Shown: positions 1-9,379 of the stretch, one piece after another | How positions within the stretch are numbered: position 1 is the first letter of the stretch | How the letters are laid out: every line of letters begins with the position of its first letter | Origin: Nitrosospira sp. | GTDB lineage: Bacteria; Pseudomonadota; Gammaproteobacteria; Burkholderiales; Nitrosomonadaceae | Direction of reading: 5' to 3' | NCBI GenBank assembly: GCA_013450215.1 | Contig: JACDSH010000019.1 | Location: 1-64,000 of the forward strand | Length of the DNA stretch: 64,000 nucleotides | Notes under the pieces: model-generated | The model's input: only the letters and a program-made list of their open reading frames with translations | What the model was told of the DNA's origin: nothing | Databases searched by the model: none | Position numbers and translations under genes: made by a program

Positions 1-77
1 CTGTGTACAACCCACTCTGCCCAATCAGATCATTTAGGTTAAAATGAGCCGTTGATCACTATGTGCCGGCCTCTGTT

Positions 78-1286
78 ATGAAAAAAACTCGTGCCCCGCA
101 CCGCAGCAAATCCCCACGCGCCGTTCAGGAGCTCTCGCGTCTGGCAGCAGGGCTCGCTGCTTCTGGGAGTCGGATTGAAGATGCCTTCTGGGAGAATCTA
201 CTGGCAGCGACGATCCACGGCCAGTTACGAACGGGTGATGATCAAAATCTGGAAACAGCACTGGATCAGCTTTATGAAACCGATCCGGCTGGTTATGGCG
301 AGTTCATCCATGCCATCGAAGCGGCGATTGAGTGCAGTGTCTTGACCCATAAAGACCGTAACTATGACGTGCTGATGTTCGCAGCTCCAGTACTGACCTG
401 GTCACGCTTTTCGATCCCCTCTGGTCCTATTCCAGAGCCAATGCTCGCCAGTCTACGAGCGCATCTTCAAGCACAAGTGCTAGCAACGGATATTCAATTT
501 TCCCTAGCGGATTACCTATTCAGCCCAGACCAGCTGCCGCGCGGTTATCACCTCACTCATGAACTGGCCAAAAAACTTTGGGTAGCCTCAGCTGAGAATC
601 GTGATTTACACATGAACCCTCGTCAATTGGCTGAGACAGGGCGATTTCTATCAGATACTCGATACCTCCTCGGCGCCATTGCCGTACCCCGGGGGAAACC
701 CATGTTCCAGTGGCAGGAGTCTATTGGAACCAGCCAAGTCGGGAAGGTGCCCGAGACTAAGACTCAGAAACAAGAGATATTACTTGCTTGGCAGACTCCT
801 GGCAGCGAAGTCCTCCGCCCGCTATTCCAAGGTTGCGCTCTGGAACTGCTATTGCCGGACGGCTTCTTTTCCGCTTGGCGCATGGCAGACCGCCTCGCTC
901 GCCCTTACTCCATGCACGCCACCATCGATTTCCTACAGTCCACGCTGAATATTCCTGCAAGTGGCTTACGCGCCGTGATCGCGCCATTTTTTGATCAATG
1001 GCTAGAAGAGTATCGCATCAGCTTCACCTTCAAGGATCGCGACGACGTACTCTACGGCATCGTTTGGGCACTAGTCGGTGAGGAAGACGAGACTAATGAT
1101 ACCGTGGCACAGATCGAAACGACGCTTCGTGAATGTGGCGTAACCCATGTCACGCTGCTGGATAATCGCTTTCCTCTTGAATATTGCGAAGAGTGTGGAG
1201 CGCCTCTGTTTCCAAATCCGGAGGGGGAGGTAGTACATGCCGAATTCCCCGAAGAGGGGAAAACATCGTCGATGCATTTACACTGA
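78..1286 (+). CDS. DUF2863 family protein
   Basis: The 402-residue product resembles the DUF2863 family, a betaproteobacterial family of unknown function with members of about 400 residues. It is soluble, with no signal peptide or membrane segment. The N terminus is basic (KKTRAPHRSK) and leads into a helical region. Near the C terminus is a CEECG pair of cysteines followed by an acidic tail. A single CxxC could be half of a metal site, but no second pair is nearby. I chose the ATG at 78 because the in-frame GTG at 63 has no better ribosome site. The family call is from memory of the sequence pattern and no function can be inferred. Confidence 0.75.
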   Translation: MKKTRAPHRSKSPRAVQELSRLAAGLAASGSRIEDAFWENLLAATIHGQLRTGDDQNLETALDQLYETDPAGYGEFIHAIEAAIECSVLTHKDRNYDVLMFAAPVLTWSRFSIPSGPIPEPMLASLRAHLQAQVLATDIQFSLADYLFSPDQLPRGYHLTHELAKKLWVASAENRDLHMNPRQLAETGRFLSDTRYLLGAIAVPRGKPMFQWQESIGTSQVGKVPETKTQKQEILLAWQTPGSEVLRPLFQGCALELLLPDGFFSAWRMADRLARPYSMHATIDFLQSTLNIPASGLRAVIAPFFDQWLEEYRISFTFKDRDDVLYGIVWALVGEEDETNDTVAQIETTLRECGVTHVTLLDNRFPLEYCEECGAPLFPNPEGEVVHAEFPEEGKTSSMHLH

Positions 1287-1383
1287 ACTATACTTTGGCT
1301 AGCTCAAAAATACAGGAGCTTTTCCCAGTTTAGGCTGTCATAAGTGTTTTCGTTACTAACCACAAATCTATCATCCGGCATTT

Positions 1384-1929
1384 ATGAAGTTTTTATTCGA
1401 TCTTTTCCCGGTCATCTTGTTCTTCATCGCATTCAAGATATATGGCATCTATACCGCCACTGCCGTGGCTATTGCTGCCACTTTTCTTCAGATCGGCTGG
1501 GTCTGGTTCCGTCACCGCAAGGTTGACAGGATGCTATGGGTGAGCCTTGTCATTATCGGCGTATTCGGTGGAGCCACACTCATACTACAGGACGAAACCT
1601 TCATCAAGTGGAAGCCCTCGGTGCTCTACTGGCTATTTGCTGGCGCATTGCTGGTGGCCCATAGTTTTTTCAATAAGAACTTGATCCGCGTGATGATGAA
1701 AGAACAAATCAGTCTGCCTGATAGAATATGGGGGCGGCTCAATACCAGTTGGGCGGGGTTTTTTGCATCGATGGGTGGGATCAATCTCTACGTGGCCTTC
1801 AATTATTCCACCGAGACTTGGGTTAACTTTAAACTATTCGGGTTCATGGGCCTGATGCTGACTTTTGTTTTGTTACAAGCGCTGATGCTGGCAAAGTATG
1901 TAGAAGACAAGGAGGACAAAGGAAAATGA
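1384..1929 (+). CDS. yciB: inner membrane septation protein A (YciB)
   Basis: This 181-residue, very hydrophobic protein has the YciB/IspZ pattern: an N-terminal [18 protein letters not shown] segment, several further membrane helices and a charged C-terminal tail ([11 protein letters not shown]). Family members sit in the inner membrane and have been linked to septation and envelope integrity. The stop codon overlaps the start of the next gene in an ATGA arrangement, so the two are translationally coupled. Length and the N-terminal signature match the family well. Confidence 0.92.
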   Translation: MKFLFDLFPVILFFIAFKIYGIYTATAVAIAATFLQIGWVWFRHRKVDRMLWVSLVIIGVFGGATLILQDETFIKWKPSVLYWLFAGALLVAHSFFNKNLIRVMMKEQISLPDRIWGRLNTSWAGFFASMGGINLYVAFNYSTETWVNFKLFGFMGLMLTFVLLQALMLAKYVEDKEDKGK

Positions 1930-2231
1930 TGCTCTACGTGATAAATGCTGAGGATGCCCCCAATAGCCTAGAAAACCGACTGACGGCCCGTTCTGCCCAT
2001 CTGGAACGACTCAATACTTTGCAGAATGACGGACGCCTCATCCTGGCGGGCCCCTACCCGTCAGTCGATAGCCCCGACCCAGGTCCGGCAGGGTTCTCTG
2101 GAAGCCTCATCGTGGCTGAGTTTGAGTCACTAACAGCCGCTCGCGCTTGGGCAGAGGCTGACCCCTACGTCACCGCAGGAGTCTATGCAGAAGTTACAGT
2201 CAAACCTTTCAAGAAAGTCTTTCCTACTTAA
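1926..2231 (+). CDS. YciI-like (YCII domain) protein
   Basis: A 101-residue single-domain protein of the YCII family, a ferredoxin-like fold related to dimeric alpha-beta barrel proteins. It shows the expected pattern: an N-terminal strand (MLYVINAED), a helix with RSAHLERL containing the conserved His, [10 protein letters not shown], and SLIVAEFES before AWAEADPYV. The biochemical role of most members is unknown. It overlaps yciB by four bases, and an AGGAGG ribosome site lies inside the end of yciB (from about 1911). The yciB, yciI, bolA-like and parvulin order is usual in betaproteobacteria. Confidence 0.88.
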   Translation: MMLYVINAEDAPNSLENRLTARSAHLERLNTLQNDGRLILAGPYPSVDSPDPGPAGFSGSLIVAEFESLTAARAWAEADPYVTAGVYAEVTVKPFKKVFPT

Positions 2232-2249
2232 TTAGCGGCCACGACACAA

Positions 2250-2531
2250 TTGAAAACACTCGACCTAATCAAACAGAAACTTGCCACACTCAATCCTGAG
2301 AGCATTGAGCTCTCTGATGAGAGCGCCCGGCATGCGGGGCATGAGGGCGCCAAGAGCGGTGGTGGACACTACCTTCTAACTATTGTCTCTCCAGAATTCT
2401 CTGGAAAGCCGGCAATGTCTCGACACCGCCTAGTTTATGCCGCATTAGGCGAGATGATGAGCAAGGATATTCACGCAATTAGTGTAAAAGCGTATACTCC
2501 AGAAGAGTTTAATTCTGATTCAGTCCACTGA
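2250..2531 (+). CDS. BolA family protein
   Basis: A 93-residue BolA-fold protein. It carries the family core GGGHYLLTIVSPEFSGK, the signature RHRLVYAALGEMM and the C-terminal strand IHAISVKAYTPEE. BolA proteins partner monothiol glutaredoxins in iron-sulfur cluster handling and may bind nucleic acid. The exact subtype (BolA or IbaG) is not resolved here. The only start that keeps the N-terminal helix is a TTG at 2250, 18 bases after the yciI-like stop; the next in-frame ATG would remove the core. Confidence 0.85.
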   Translation: MKTLDLIKQKLATLNPESIELSDESARHAGHEGAKSGGGHYLLTIVSPEFSGKPAMSRHRLVYAALGEMMSKDIHAISVKAYTPEEFNSDSVH

Positions 2532-2552
2532 CAGGGGAGCCAAGGTACCTAT

Positions 2553-3350
2553 ATGAAACTAATAAAATTTTCGCATTTACTAGCGATTGGAATTTCTGGT
2601 CTGATCGCCGCAACCACCGCTCAGGCCCAGCCTGCAGTGCCTATGGCTAAGGTGAATGGGGTTGCAATCCCGCAATCGCGGCTCGATTTTATTATGAAGG
2701 CACGCGTTACACAGGGCCAACCGGATAGCCCTGAAGTCAGGAAGGCCTTGCGTGATGACCTAATCGCTGAGGAAGTGATCGCTCAAGAAGCCTTAAGAAA
2801 GGGCTTGGATCGAGATCCTGAAATCATCGCTCAATTGGAAATTGCTCGTCAGACAGCGCTAGTCCGCGCATACCAGATCGACTACATTAAAACCCATCCA
2901 GTCAGTGATGCAGAAATGCGTAAAGAGTATGAAACACTAAAAACTCAGATGGGTGACAAAGAATATAAGGCACGCCACGTTTTGGTTACAACAGAGGCCG
3001 AGGCGAAGGATATTATTGCCCGAGTCAAGAAAGGCGCGAAGCTTGGTCAAATTGCCCAGGAAAAGTCTATGGACGCTGGCAGTAAAGGAAAGGGAGGTGA
3101 ACTCGAGTGGAGTCCTGCTGGAAATTATGTGACCCCCTTTGCTGAGGCCCTGACCAATCTGAACAAAGGACAACTCACCGATCAACCGGTACAGACACCT
3201 TTCGGATGGCACGTGATCCGATTGGAGGATGTGCGTCCACTAAAGATTCCGTCGTTTGAAGAGATTAAGAATAACCTGACGCAGCGTGTGTTACAGCGAC
3301 AATTTGAAAGTGCTGTCAATGAGCTACGCGCCAAAGCCAAGGTCGAGTAA
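2553..3350 (+). CDS. periplasmic parvulin-type peptidyl-prolyl isomerase
   Basis: A 265-residue exported PpiC/SurA-like chaperone. Residues 1-26 form a signal peptide with a cleavage site after AQA. An N-terminal helical chaperone region follows, then one parvulin domain at about residues 132-230 with the hallmark pieces ARHVLV, KGGELEW and PVQTPFGWHVIRLEDVRP. Family members catalyse proline isomerisation and help outer-membrane protein folding in the periplasm. It is the last gene of the leading cluster and is followed by a hairpin terminator. Only one parvulin domain is present, unlike SurA at 22 kb. Confidence 0.92.
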   Translation: MKLIKFSHLLAIGISGLIAATTAQAQPAVPMAKVNGVAIPQSRLDFIMKARVTQGQPDSPEVRKALRDDLIAEEVIAQEALRKGLDRDPEIIAQLEIARQTALVRAYQIDYIKTHPVSDAEMRKEYETLKTQMGDKEYKARHVLVTTEAEAKDIIARVKKGAKLGQIAQEKSMDAGSKGKGGELEWSPAGNYVTPFAEALTNLNKGQLTDQPVQTPFGWHVIRLEDVRPLKIPSFEEIKNNLTQRVLQRQFESAVNELRAKAKVE

Positions 3351-3374
3351 CCATAACAAGTTGCTTGATAAAAG

Positions 3375-3405
3375 GGGCGACCTTAATGGTCGCCCTTCTT
3401 TATTT
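3375..3405. terminator. bidirectional rho-independent terminator between ppiC-like gene and alr
   Basis: An 8-bp perfect stem (GGGCGACC at 3375-3382 with GGTCGCCC at 3388-3395) has a 5-base loop, followed by a T-rich run (TTCTTTATTT). A short A-run precedes it, so it can also stop transcripts from the minus strand. It lies exactly between two convergent genes and runs into the alr stop codon. Confidence 0.85.
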
Positions 3406-4477
3406 AGGCTACTACATGCATACGCGGTGCCAGAGCGCACAATAGCTCATAGCTAATGGTGCCAGCCGACTGCGCCACTTCATCCACTGGCATTCCGTCC
3501 CCCCACAGTATTACAGGACTTCCCACACCCGCACCCTCGATTCCACTCAGATCCACATGTAACATATCCATCGATACACGTCCGAGAATACGGCTGCGTT
3601 TGCCATTCACCAGTAACGGTGTGCCGGTGGGCGCGTGACGCGGATAGCCATCTGCATAACCACCCGCAACGATCCCAACCTGCATTGCTCGGTCGGCGCG
3701 AAAAGCATGACCATACCCAACCGCATCTCCCGACTTGATATCCTGCACGGCGATGACTTTACTAGATACTGTCATTACAGGACGAAGACCCAGATCAGCG
3801 GCAGTCTTGTCGACAAATGGCGAGGCGCCATAGAGCATAATGCCGGGGCGCACCCAATCGGTATGGGTTTCAGGGTAGCGTAAAATCGCTGCTGAATTAG
3901 CTAATGAGCAGGGCAAATTTCGTCCTGCAACGACTGTGTTAAAAAGTTGAAATTGAGAGTTCACGCTTTCCTTGCCAATCAGTTCATCCGCTCGAGCAAA
4001 ATGAGTCATCAAGGTAATCTGTCCAATAGCAGGATTACCTTTCAAGGACTCCAACGCAGCAGAAAATTCTTCAGGCATAAATCCCAATCGGTTCATGCCG
4101 GTATTGAGCTTCAGAAATACATCCAAACCGCCTCGCCGCTTGAGGGCAGATAGCATGGATAATTGCTCGCCATGGTGAATCACGGTGCTCAATTGGTATT
4201 CCTCGATCAGCGCCAATTCCTCTATAGAAAAAAAACCTTCAACGAGTAATATAGGTTGTCGATAGCCCGCATCCCGCAAGCGTATTGCAGCATCCAACTC
4301 AAGCAACGCAAATCCATCCGCGCTCTTGAGTGCGCTGGCGGCGCGCAGTAAACCGTGGCCATAGGCATCCGCCTTAATCACCGCCATTACGCGTGCTCGC
4401 GGCGCGTGACGTCGAACTATAGACAGATTATGTTCGAGCGCAGAGAGATCAATTAGGGCTTGAATGGGGCGTGTCAT
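3404..4477 (-). CDS. alr: alanine racemase
   Basis: This 357-residue PLP enzyme interconverts L- and D-alanine and supplies D-Ala for peptidoglycan, feeding Ddl and MurF encoded later in the window. The PLP lysine is Lys35 in AVIKADAYGHG, and the catalytic tyrosine on the other side is Tyr255 in GYGHAF. Conserved THFARADE and RPGIMLYG segments are also present. Length and fold order (TIM barrel, then beta domain) are typical. It is convergent with the parvulin gene and divergent from lplT. Confidence 0.97.
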   Translation of the reverse strand: MTRPIQALIDLSALEHNLSIVRRHAPRARVMAVIKADAYGHGLLRAASALKSADGFALLELDAAIRLRDAGYRQPILLVEGFFSIEELALIEEYQLSTVIHHGEQLSMLSALKRRGGLDVFLKLNTGMNRLGFMPEEFSAALESLKGNPAIGQITLMTHFARADELIGKESVNSQFQLFNTVVAGRNLPCSLANSAAILRYPETHTDWVRPGIMLYGASPFVDKTAADLGLRPVMTVSSKVIAVQDIKSGDAVGYGHAFRADRAMQVGIVAGGYADGYPRHAPTGTPLLVNGKRSRILGRVSMDMLHVDLSGIEGAGVGSPVILWGDGMPVDEVAQSAGTISYELLCALAPRMHVVA

Positions 4478-4574
4478 CTATCTTATATTGAGTGGGGATG
4501 CATTACGGAGTCGCCACATCACAGGTTGATGCAAGACTTTAGTAGAGTGCTTAACGAAGCATTCAATCACAAAT

Positions 4575-4601
4575 TCTGTCATTCGGATAGTATCTGACAG
4601 A
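4575..4601. repeat. inverted repeat in the alr/lplT divergent region
   Basis: A perfect 7-base inverted repeat, TCTGTCA and TGACAGA, has a 13-base centre that itself contains the near-palindrome GATAGTATC. It sits in the 269-base gap between the divergent alr and lplT genes. It could be an operator or chance. The rest of the gap shows no gene, only a ribosome site (GGAG at 4736-4739) for lplT. Confidence 0.35.
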
Positions 4602-4746
4602 GCCCTCATCATCAAGAATCGGATCAGGTTGTTATGGTTAGCCGATGTAGCAATTTCATGGTATAAAGCCGGCTGCCCAAGAGCAAGCGTAGGTCTCCAT
4701 TCTATAATCCAGCATCTGATGACGAAAATTTATTCGGAGTGACATC

Positions 4747-6021
4747 TTGAAACGCGGGTTCTATACCATCATGGCGGCGCAATTCTTCTCGTCGCTAGCA
4801 GACAATGCATTACTGGTTATCGCTATTGCGCTATTAATAGACCTGCACGCCCCCGCCTATCTCACTCCCATGCTTAAGTTTGTATTTGTGCTTTTCTATG
4901 TAATTCTTGCCCCTTTTGTAGGCGCTTTCGCTGACTCCATGCCAAAGTGGAGGGTAATGTTTATCAGCAATGCCATCAAGATTGTGGGCTGTAGCTTGCT
5001 CTTTCTCGCAACGCATCAATACTCCGCCCTCGCTGCCTATGCAATCGTAGGCCTAGGTGCTGCCGCTTACTCCCCAGCTAAATATGGCATACTGACTGAG
5101 TTGCTACCACCGGAGAAGCTGGTCATTGCCAACGGTTGGATCGAGGGATTGACCGTTGCCTCCATCGTTCTTGGTACAGTTCTGGGCGGAATATTGATCA
5201 CACCTGCCGTTTCTTCTGTATTCCTAGCATTCGACTTTCCCTTCATCAATACCGGCGTGGACACCGTAACGGAAGCAGGCATTCTGCTTATCGCTACCTT
5301 TTACTGCATCGGAGCTACTTTCAATTTGTATATCCCCGATACCGGGGTTGATCACCGCATACTCAGGAAGAATCCGGTATTCCTGATACACGAGTTCAGC
5401 CACTGCCTGAAATTGTTATGGACCGACAAGCTTGGCCAGATCTCCCTCGCTGTCACAACACTATTCTGGGGGGCAGGTGCAACTTTACAATTTATTGTAC
5501 TGAAATGGGCCGAAACAGCGCTCGACTTTCCACTCAGCAAGGCCGCTCAGTTACAAGGGGTAGTTGCTCTAGGCATTGCGGTGGGCGCAGTCATGGCTGC
5601 CCGCTTAGTTTCACTGCGAAAATCGGTCAATGTGATTCCACTAGGTATTGCTATGGGCATTGTGGTGATGACTATGGTCGTGGTGCGAGACCTGTGGGTC
5701 GCGATCGGGTTACTTATGCTGATCGGCGGACTGGCTGGATATTTCGTGGTACCGATGAATGCTCTTCTGCAGCATCGTGGTCACATACTGATGGGCGCTG
5801 GTCATTCTATTGCAGTACAGAATTTCAACGAAAATCTAAGCATACTTATAATGCTGTCCCTTTATGCTTTACTGATTAGCCTCGATGTACACGTTTACAC
5901 CGTCATCATTCTGTTTGGATCGTTTGTAGCAGTGATCATGACCCTGATCCGTAAATGGCACTTGATCAACCAGAGCAAGGAAGACTCGTTACATCTAATC
6001 GGGGAACACAAGGGCCATTAA
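4747..6021 (+). CDS. lplT: lysophospholipid transporter LplT
   Basis: A 424-residue major-facilitator membrane protein that begins with the LplT signature KRGFYTIMAAQFFSSLADNA. LplT flips lysophospholipids from the outer to the inner leaflet of the inner membrane for re-acylation. About twelve hydrophobic segments run through the sequence. The start is TTG at 4747, set by the GGAG ribosome site seven bases upstream and by homology before the internal ATG at 4771. No aas acyltransferase gene is adjacent, but a plsC-type acyltransferase is encoded at 38 kb. Confidence 0.93.
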   Translation: MKRGFYTIMAAQFFSSLADNALLVIAIALLIDLHAPAYLTPMLKFVFVLFYVILAPFVGAFADSMPKWRVMFISNAIKIVGCSLLFLATHQYSALAAYAIVGLGAAAYSPAKYGILTELLPPEKLVIANGWIEGLTVASIVLGTVLGGILITPAVSSVFLAFDFPFINTGVDTVTEAGILLIATFYCIGATFNLYIPDTGVDHRILRKNPVFLIHEFSHCLKLLWTDKLGQISLAVTTLFWGAGATLQFIVLKWAETALDFPLSKAAQLQGVVALGIAVGAVMAARLVSLRKSVNVIPLGIAMGIVVMTMVVVRDLWVAIGLLMLIGGLAGYFVVPMNALLQHRGHILMGAGHSIAVQNFNENLSILIMLSLYALLISLDVHVYTVIILFGSFVAVIMTLIRKWHLINQSKEDSLHLIGEHKGH

Positions 6022-6030
6022 ACAGACTTA

Positions 6031-6312
6031 TTATAAAACGACCAGATCGTTGATCAACTCAGGTGTGGCCTGAATACCGTCCACTCTGGAGCGGGCGTTG
6101 GTAACACCCAGCAATACATCTTTCTCCTGTGCCGCAAAACCTTTCACAACACTTACCAAGTTCGAGACTAGATCGGCACGATGCTGGTACTAATTTAGAA
6201 CTTCCACCCAGCCAGCCTTGATCCACTCATCATTAGACTGCAGGGTATTGTAACCACACCCTCCTAAAGCAAGGGTAAGCAACAGCGTGATGGACAATAA
6301 TAGACTGCGCAA
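6031..6312 (-). pseudogene. lemA: decayed lemA lipoprotein gene
   Basis: Reading the minus strand from a TTG at 6312, behind a GGAGG site at 6317-6321, gives a LemA-like start: a hydrophobic leader, the lipobox LGGC, then GYNTLQSNDEWIKAGWVEVLN. An in-frame TAG at codon 41 (6190-6192) sits where the family usually has Gln, consistent with a CAG-to-TAG change. The same frame continues with YQHRADLVSNLVSVVKG and VTNARSRVDGIQATPELIND, then jumps to LVV and a TAA. Family LemA proteins run about 180-200 residues, so the end is missing, apparently through deletion. No TPM/YgcG partner genes are nearby. Confidence 0.85.
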
Positions 6313-6359
6313 GGACCCTCCAAAAAAATCTGATATCGGTTAAATGGGGACTGAATTAA

Positions 6360-7064
6360 TTATTGCAACAGCCTCTGCATAGTGGCTTTTGCAAAGCATA
6401 AATCCTCCCAGGCCTTGGTTTTGTCGGCTTGTGTCTGTAGTAAATAGGACGGATGATAAGTTACGATCAAGGGGATGCCCGAGAATTGATGTAATTTTCC
6501 ACGCAGACTAGCGACCGTGGCATCGGTATTAAGAAAGCTCTGCGAGGCGAAATTTCCGAGTGCAATAATGAGTCTTGGCTGGATTAATTCAATCTGCCGT
6601 GCCAGATAAGGATGACACTGCAGCGCCTCAGCATTCTCAGGGTTGTGGTTGGCAGGCGGATGGCACTTAACGATATTGGTGATATAGACATTACTGTCTC
6701 GCTTCAGAGAGATTGCTGCCAGCATATTATCCAGCAGCTTACCAACCTGACCGACGAAGGGCGCGCCATTAGCATCTTCCTCAACACCCGGGCTCTCTCC
6801 CACCCATAGCCAGTCAGCATTCTCATCGCCAGCGCCAAACACCGAATGGGTACGTGTCTGATGCAGGGGGCAGGCAGCACAGTCCGCCACGCTGACTTTG
6901 AGCTGAGTCCAGTCCATCTGCATCACCCGCGCATGCCTGTTATTAGTAACGTCGGCCTGATGAATAGCCTCCATAGCGCTATCTGTTACATGCTGGAGAG
7001 TTCGCCGGTGCCAGAGCGGTGTCAGACCCAACTCTTCGAGCATCTCCTCCCGCCTGGCACTCAC
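6360..7064 (-). CDS. family 4 uracil-DNA glycosylase (4Fe-4S)
   Basis: This 234-residue base-excision repair enzyme removes uracil from DNA. The four cluster cysteines are Cys62 and Cys65 (CAACPL), Cys134 and Cys150. The active-site motif GESPGVEEDANGAPFVG starts near residue 89, and the family motif HPSYLL lies at 204-209. The start is GTG at 7064; upstream in frame there is no other start before the rimI stop. It is the last intact gene of the ispD-ispF-thpR-tsaB-rimI-udg strand, 19 bases after rimI. Confidence 0.92.
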   Translation of the reverse strand: MSARREEMLEELGLTPLWHRRTLQHVTDSAMEAIHQADVTNNRHARVMQMDWTQLKVSVADCAACPLHQTRTHSVFGAGDENADWLWVGESPGVEEDANGAPFVGQVGKLLDNMLAAISLKRDSNVYITNIVKCHPPANHNPENAEALQCHPYLARQIELIQPRLIIALGNFASQSFLNTDATVASLRGKLHQFSGIPLIVTYHPSYLLQTQADKTKAWEDLCFAKATMQRLLQ

Positions 7065-7083
7065 ATCAAACTCACGGCAGGTT

Positions 7084-7545
7084 TCATAACATCAGTTCCA
7101 TAACAAGCGAGTCTTCTCGTCCACCCATCGCGGGATAATAATCTTTGCGTTTAGCGATATTCCTGAATCCAATTCGTTCATACAGCTTGGCAGCAGCTCG
7201 GTTGGATTCACGCACATCCAGAAACATCGACTTCGCATGATGCTCTCTGGCAATACAAATAAACTGCTGCAGTAATTTCTCACCCCAGCCCTGCCGCTGC
7301 CATCCGGCGGCAATACTAAGTGTGAGCAGATGAGCCTCATCTGCCCCGATGGTCATCACACCATAACCGAAAATATGGCCAGACTGCTCCAACACCCTGC
7401 AATGGTAGCCAGCGTTAAGTGAGTCACTGAAATTACGATGCGTCCAGGGGAAAAGAAAAACCTCGTGTTCAACGGCTATCACCCCATCCAGGTCCGCCGG
7501 GAGCATGCACCTGATTTGCGGTATTTCTTTCCACTGGGCATTCAT
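7084..7545 (-). CDS. rimI: ribosomal protein S18-alanine N-acetyltransferase
   Basis: A 153-residue GNAT-fold acetyltransferase. The acetyl-CoA loop is WQRQGWGEKLL, followed by the family pattern FLDVRESNRAAAKLYERIGF and a C-terminal YYP motif. RimI acetylates the N terminus of ribosomal protein S18. Its start overlaps the tsaB stop by four bases, the usual tsaB-rimI pairing in proteobacteria, which supports RimI over a generic GNAT. Confidence 0.93.
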   Translation of the reverse strand: MNAQWKEIPQIRCMLPADLDGVIAVEHEVFLFPWTHRNFSDSLNAGYHCRVLEQSGHIFGYGVMTIGADEAHLLTLSIAAGWQRQGWGEKLLQQFICIAREHHAKSMFLDVRESNRAAAKLYERIGFRNIAKRKDYYPAMGGREDSLVMELML

Positions 7546-8213
7546 CGCTTCGACTCCTTCAGAGCCACCTTGTTTCGAATATAAAATGGCGCAGCATCGG
7601 CCGGATCTAACGCTAATCCGCCTAAAAATCTGGGTACTGCCAGTTGCACCATCTCCCGCGCACGCGGACTAAGGTCGCCGGCAATACGTCCGATAGACCC
7701 TTGATAACGGCTGCGCAAGGTCTCATCATACTTAGCAAACCCGCTGCCGCAACCCGTCCAATTGATCCCAGACATCGTTGGCGCCTGCTGGGGTAGACAA
7801 AGAGAGGGCTCACTCACTACTTGCCAGCCATCCACCGATTTTGTGTAGGAAGCATGATAAATCTCACTCATGCGAGCATCAATCGCTACAATTACATTAG
7901 CATCCCCTGTCTGTTGAGCCAACGCTTCCAGCGTACTTATACCTATGACAGGCAAGTTCATACCGAAAGCTAATCCTTGTGCTACTCCACAGGCAATACG
8001 CAGTCCGGTGAATGATCCAGGACCAGCGCCAAAGGCAATTCCATCCATTTGTGCAAGCGTCAGACCAGCTTCTTCCAGTAACTCGTGCAGCAGTGGCAGA
8101 AGCAACTCTGAATGTCTTTGCCCAGCAAGCACCTCCCGGTTCCGTATCTCGCCATCAAGCCAGAGCGCGAGGGAACAGTACTCGGTAGAGGTATCGAATG
8201 CGAGTACCTTCAA
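7542..8213 (-). CDS. tsaB: tRNA t6A biosynthesis protein TsaB
   Basis: This 223-residue ASKHA-fold protein is the scaffold partner of TsaD and TsaE in making the N6-threonylcarbamoyl-adenosine modification of tRNAs that read ANN codons. It starts with the typical LAFDTSTEYCSLALW and carries the GPGSFTGLRIACGVAQGLA block. Length is normal. It precedes rimI with a four-base overlap. No tsaD or tsaE gene is in the window. Confidence 0.96.
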   Translation of the reverse strand: MKVLAFDTSTEYCSLALWLDGEIRNREVLAGQRHSELLLPLLHELLEEAGLTLAQMDGIAFGAGPGSFTGLRIACGVAQGLAFGMNLPVIGISTLEALAQQTGDANVIVAIDARMSEIYHASYTKSVDGWQVVSEPSLCLPQQAPTMSGINWTGCGSGFAKYDETLRSRYQGSIGRIAGDLSPRAREMVQLAVPRFLGGLALDPADAAPFYIRNKVALKESKR

Positions 8214-8307
8214 GACAGGAGCTTCAACCCAGAAAGCCCACTGAGCGTCTTTCTAATCCCATACGCTTGATGGTGATCACTTTTTCCCCACTTTTGACAC
8301 TTACTTG

Positions 8308-8910
8308 TCATGCTAAAGACCAACGACCGATAGGGGTATAACCAGATCTGCCGTTAGCCTGCCCTGACTTTACCAATACCCATTCACCCACCGACCAGAT
8401 CACTGGTTGCATCCCATCAGGCAAATCTATCCCGGGCCCAATCGAAGGAATAGGGAACTTGGCCTTTCTTACCAGCGTTATATGAGGCACATAAGCCTGG
8501 AGGTCGAATAAAAACCCAGCAGTGGACAGCTTTCTCTGTAACGCAAATACCAAATTCAGGAGCTCCTGAGGAGTCTTGCTCAGCCCTGCATAAGTAATAT
8601 GGTTATGCTTCCAGTTACGAACTTCATCAACCACGAAATCGAAAGCCTGAAGCCCATCTCCCTCAACTTCGCTCGCAATCTGACATAATGCGTCCAGCCG
8701 ACTGTCCTTTACATCCCCCAGAAATAACAGCGTCAGATGAATATTTTCTGCTCTAACTTTTCGTCCGCCACAGCTATTTTCGAGCTGTGTTGCAAGGTCA
8801 TCTAACCGTCTTTGCACCGCAGTATCAGGCCAGACAGCAAAGAAGACCCGAGCGATTTCTTCCTTGATGGAGGTATTTTTTTCAACCAACTGCATCGTCT
8901 GTTGTGGCAA
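8308..8910 (-). CDS. thpR: RNA 2',3'-cyclic phosphodiesterase
   Basis: A 200-residue 2H phosphoesterase (LigT/ThpR type). The two catalytic HxT motifs are His58-Leu-Thr60 in HLTLLFLG and His143-Ile-Thr145 in HITLVR. The family hydrolyses RNA 2',3'-cyclic phosphates and shows 2'-5' ligase activity in vitro. The gene starts inside the end of ispF: 29 bases overlap from the ATG at 8910, or 14 from the ATG at 8895, so the exact start is open. About 94 bases separate its stop from tsaB. Confidence 0.92.
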   Translation of the reverse strand: MPQQTMQLVEKNTSIKEEIARVFFAVWPDTAVQRRLDDLATQLENSCGGRKVRAENIHLTLLFLGDVKDSRLDALCQIASEVEGDGLQAFDFVVDEVRNWKHNHITYAGLSKTPQELLNLVFALQRKLSTAGFLFDLQAYVPHITLVRKAKFPIPSIGPGIDLPDGMQPVIWSVGEWVLVKSGQANGRSGYTPIGRWSLA

Positions 8911-9379
8911 TCAGGCACACCACCTCTGCCTCTATTCCCTCACCCCGACCCACCGGGCCAAGACACTCCGCAGTCTTAGCCTTAACGTTGATATCCAGAG
9001 CTGGCATCTGCAAATCCTGCGCGATATTAGCGATCATGGTTAGGATATACGGCGCCAATTTAGGCGATTGAGCTATGATGGTTGCATCAATATTACTCAC
9101 TTTATAGCCACTCTTCTCCAACAACCGATGAACCTCGCGTAATAAAATACGACTATCGATATTCTTGTAGCGAGGATTGGTATCCGAGAAGTGCCGACCG
9201 ATGTCCCCCAACGCAGCGGCTCCAAGTAATGCATCGCAGACCGCATGCAGTAACACGTCAGCATCAGAGTGCCCCATCAGGCCCTTCTCATAAGGGATGG
9301 TAACACCGCCGATGATCAGCTCACGACCTTCAACCAATTGATGAACATCAAAGCCCTGCCCGATTCTAATCTTACTCAT
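8882..9379 (-). CDS. ispF: 2-C-methyl-D-erythritol 2,4-cyclodiphosphate synthase
   Basis: This 165-residue MEP-pathway enzyme cyclises CDP-methylerythritol phosphate with loss of CMP on the way to isoprenoids, including the undecaprenyl carrier used by MraY. Metal ligands appear in the N-terminal GQGFDVH motif and in [19 protein letters not shown] and the C-terminal [19 protein letters not shown]-like block are typical. Its start codon shares one base with the ispD stop (TAATG), so the two are coupled. Confidence 0.97.
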   Translation of the reverse strand: MSKIRIGQGFDVHQLVEGRELIIGGVTIPYEKGLMGHSDADVLLHAVCDALLGAAALGDIGRHFSDTNPRYKNIDSRILLREVHRLLEKSGYKVSNIDATIIAQSPKLAPYILTMIANIAQDLQMPALDINVKAKTAECLGPVGRGEGIEAEVVCLIATTDDAVG

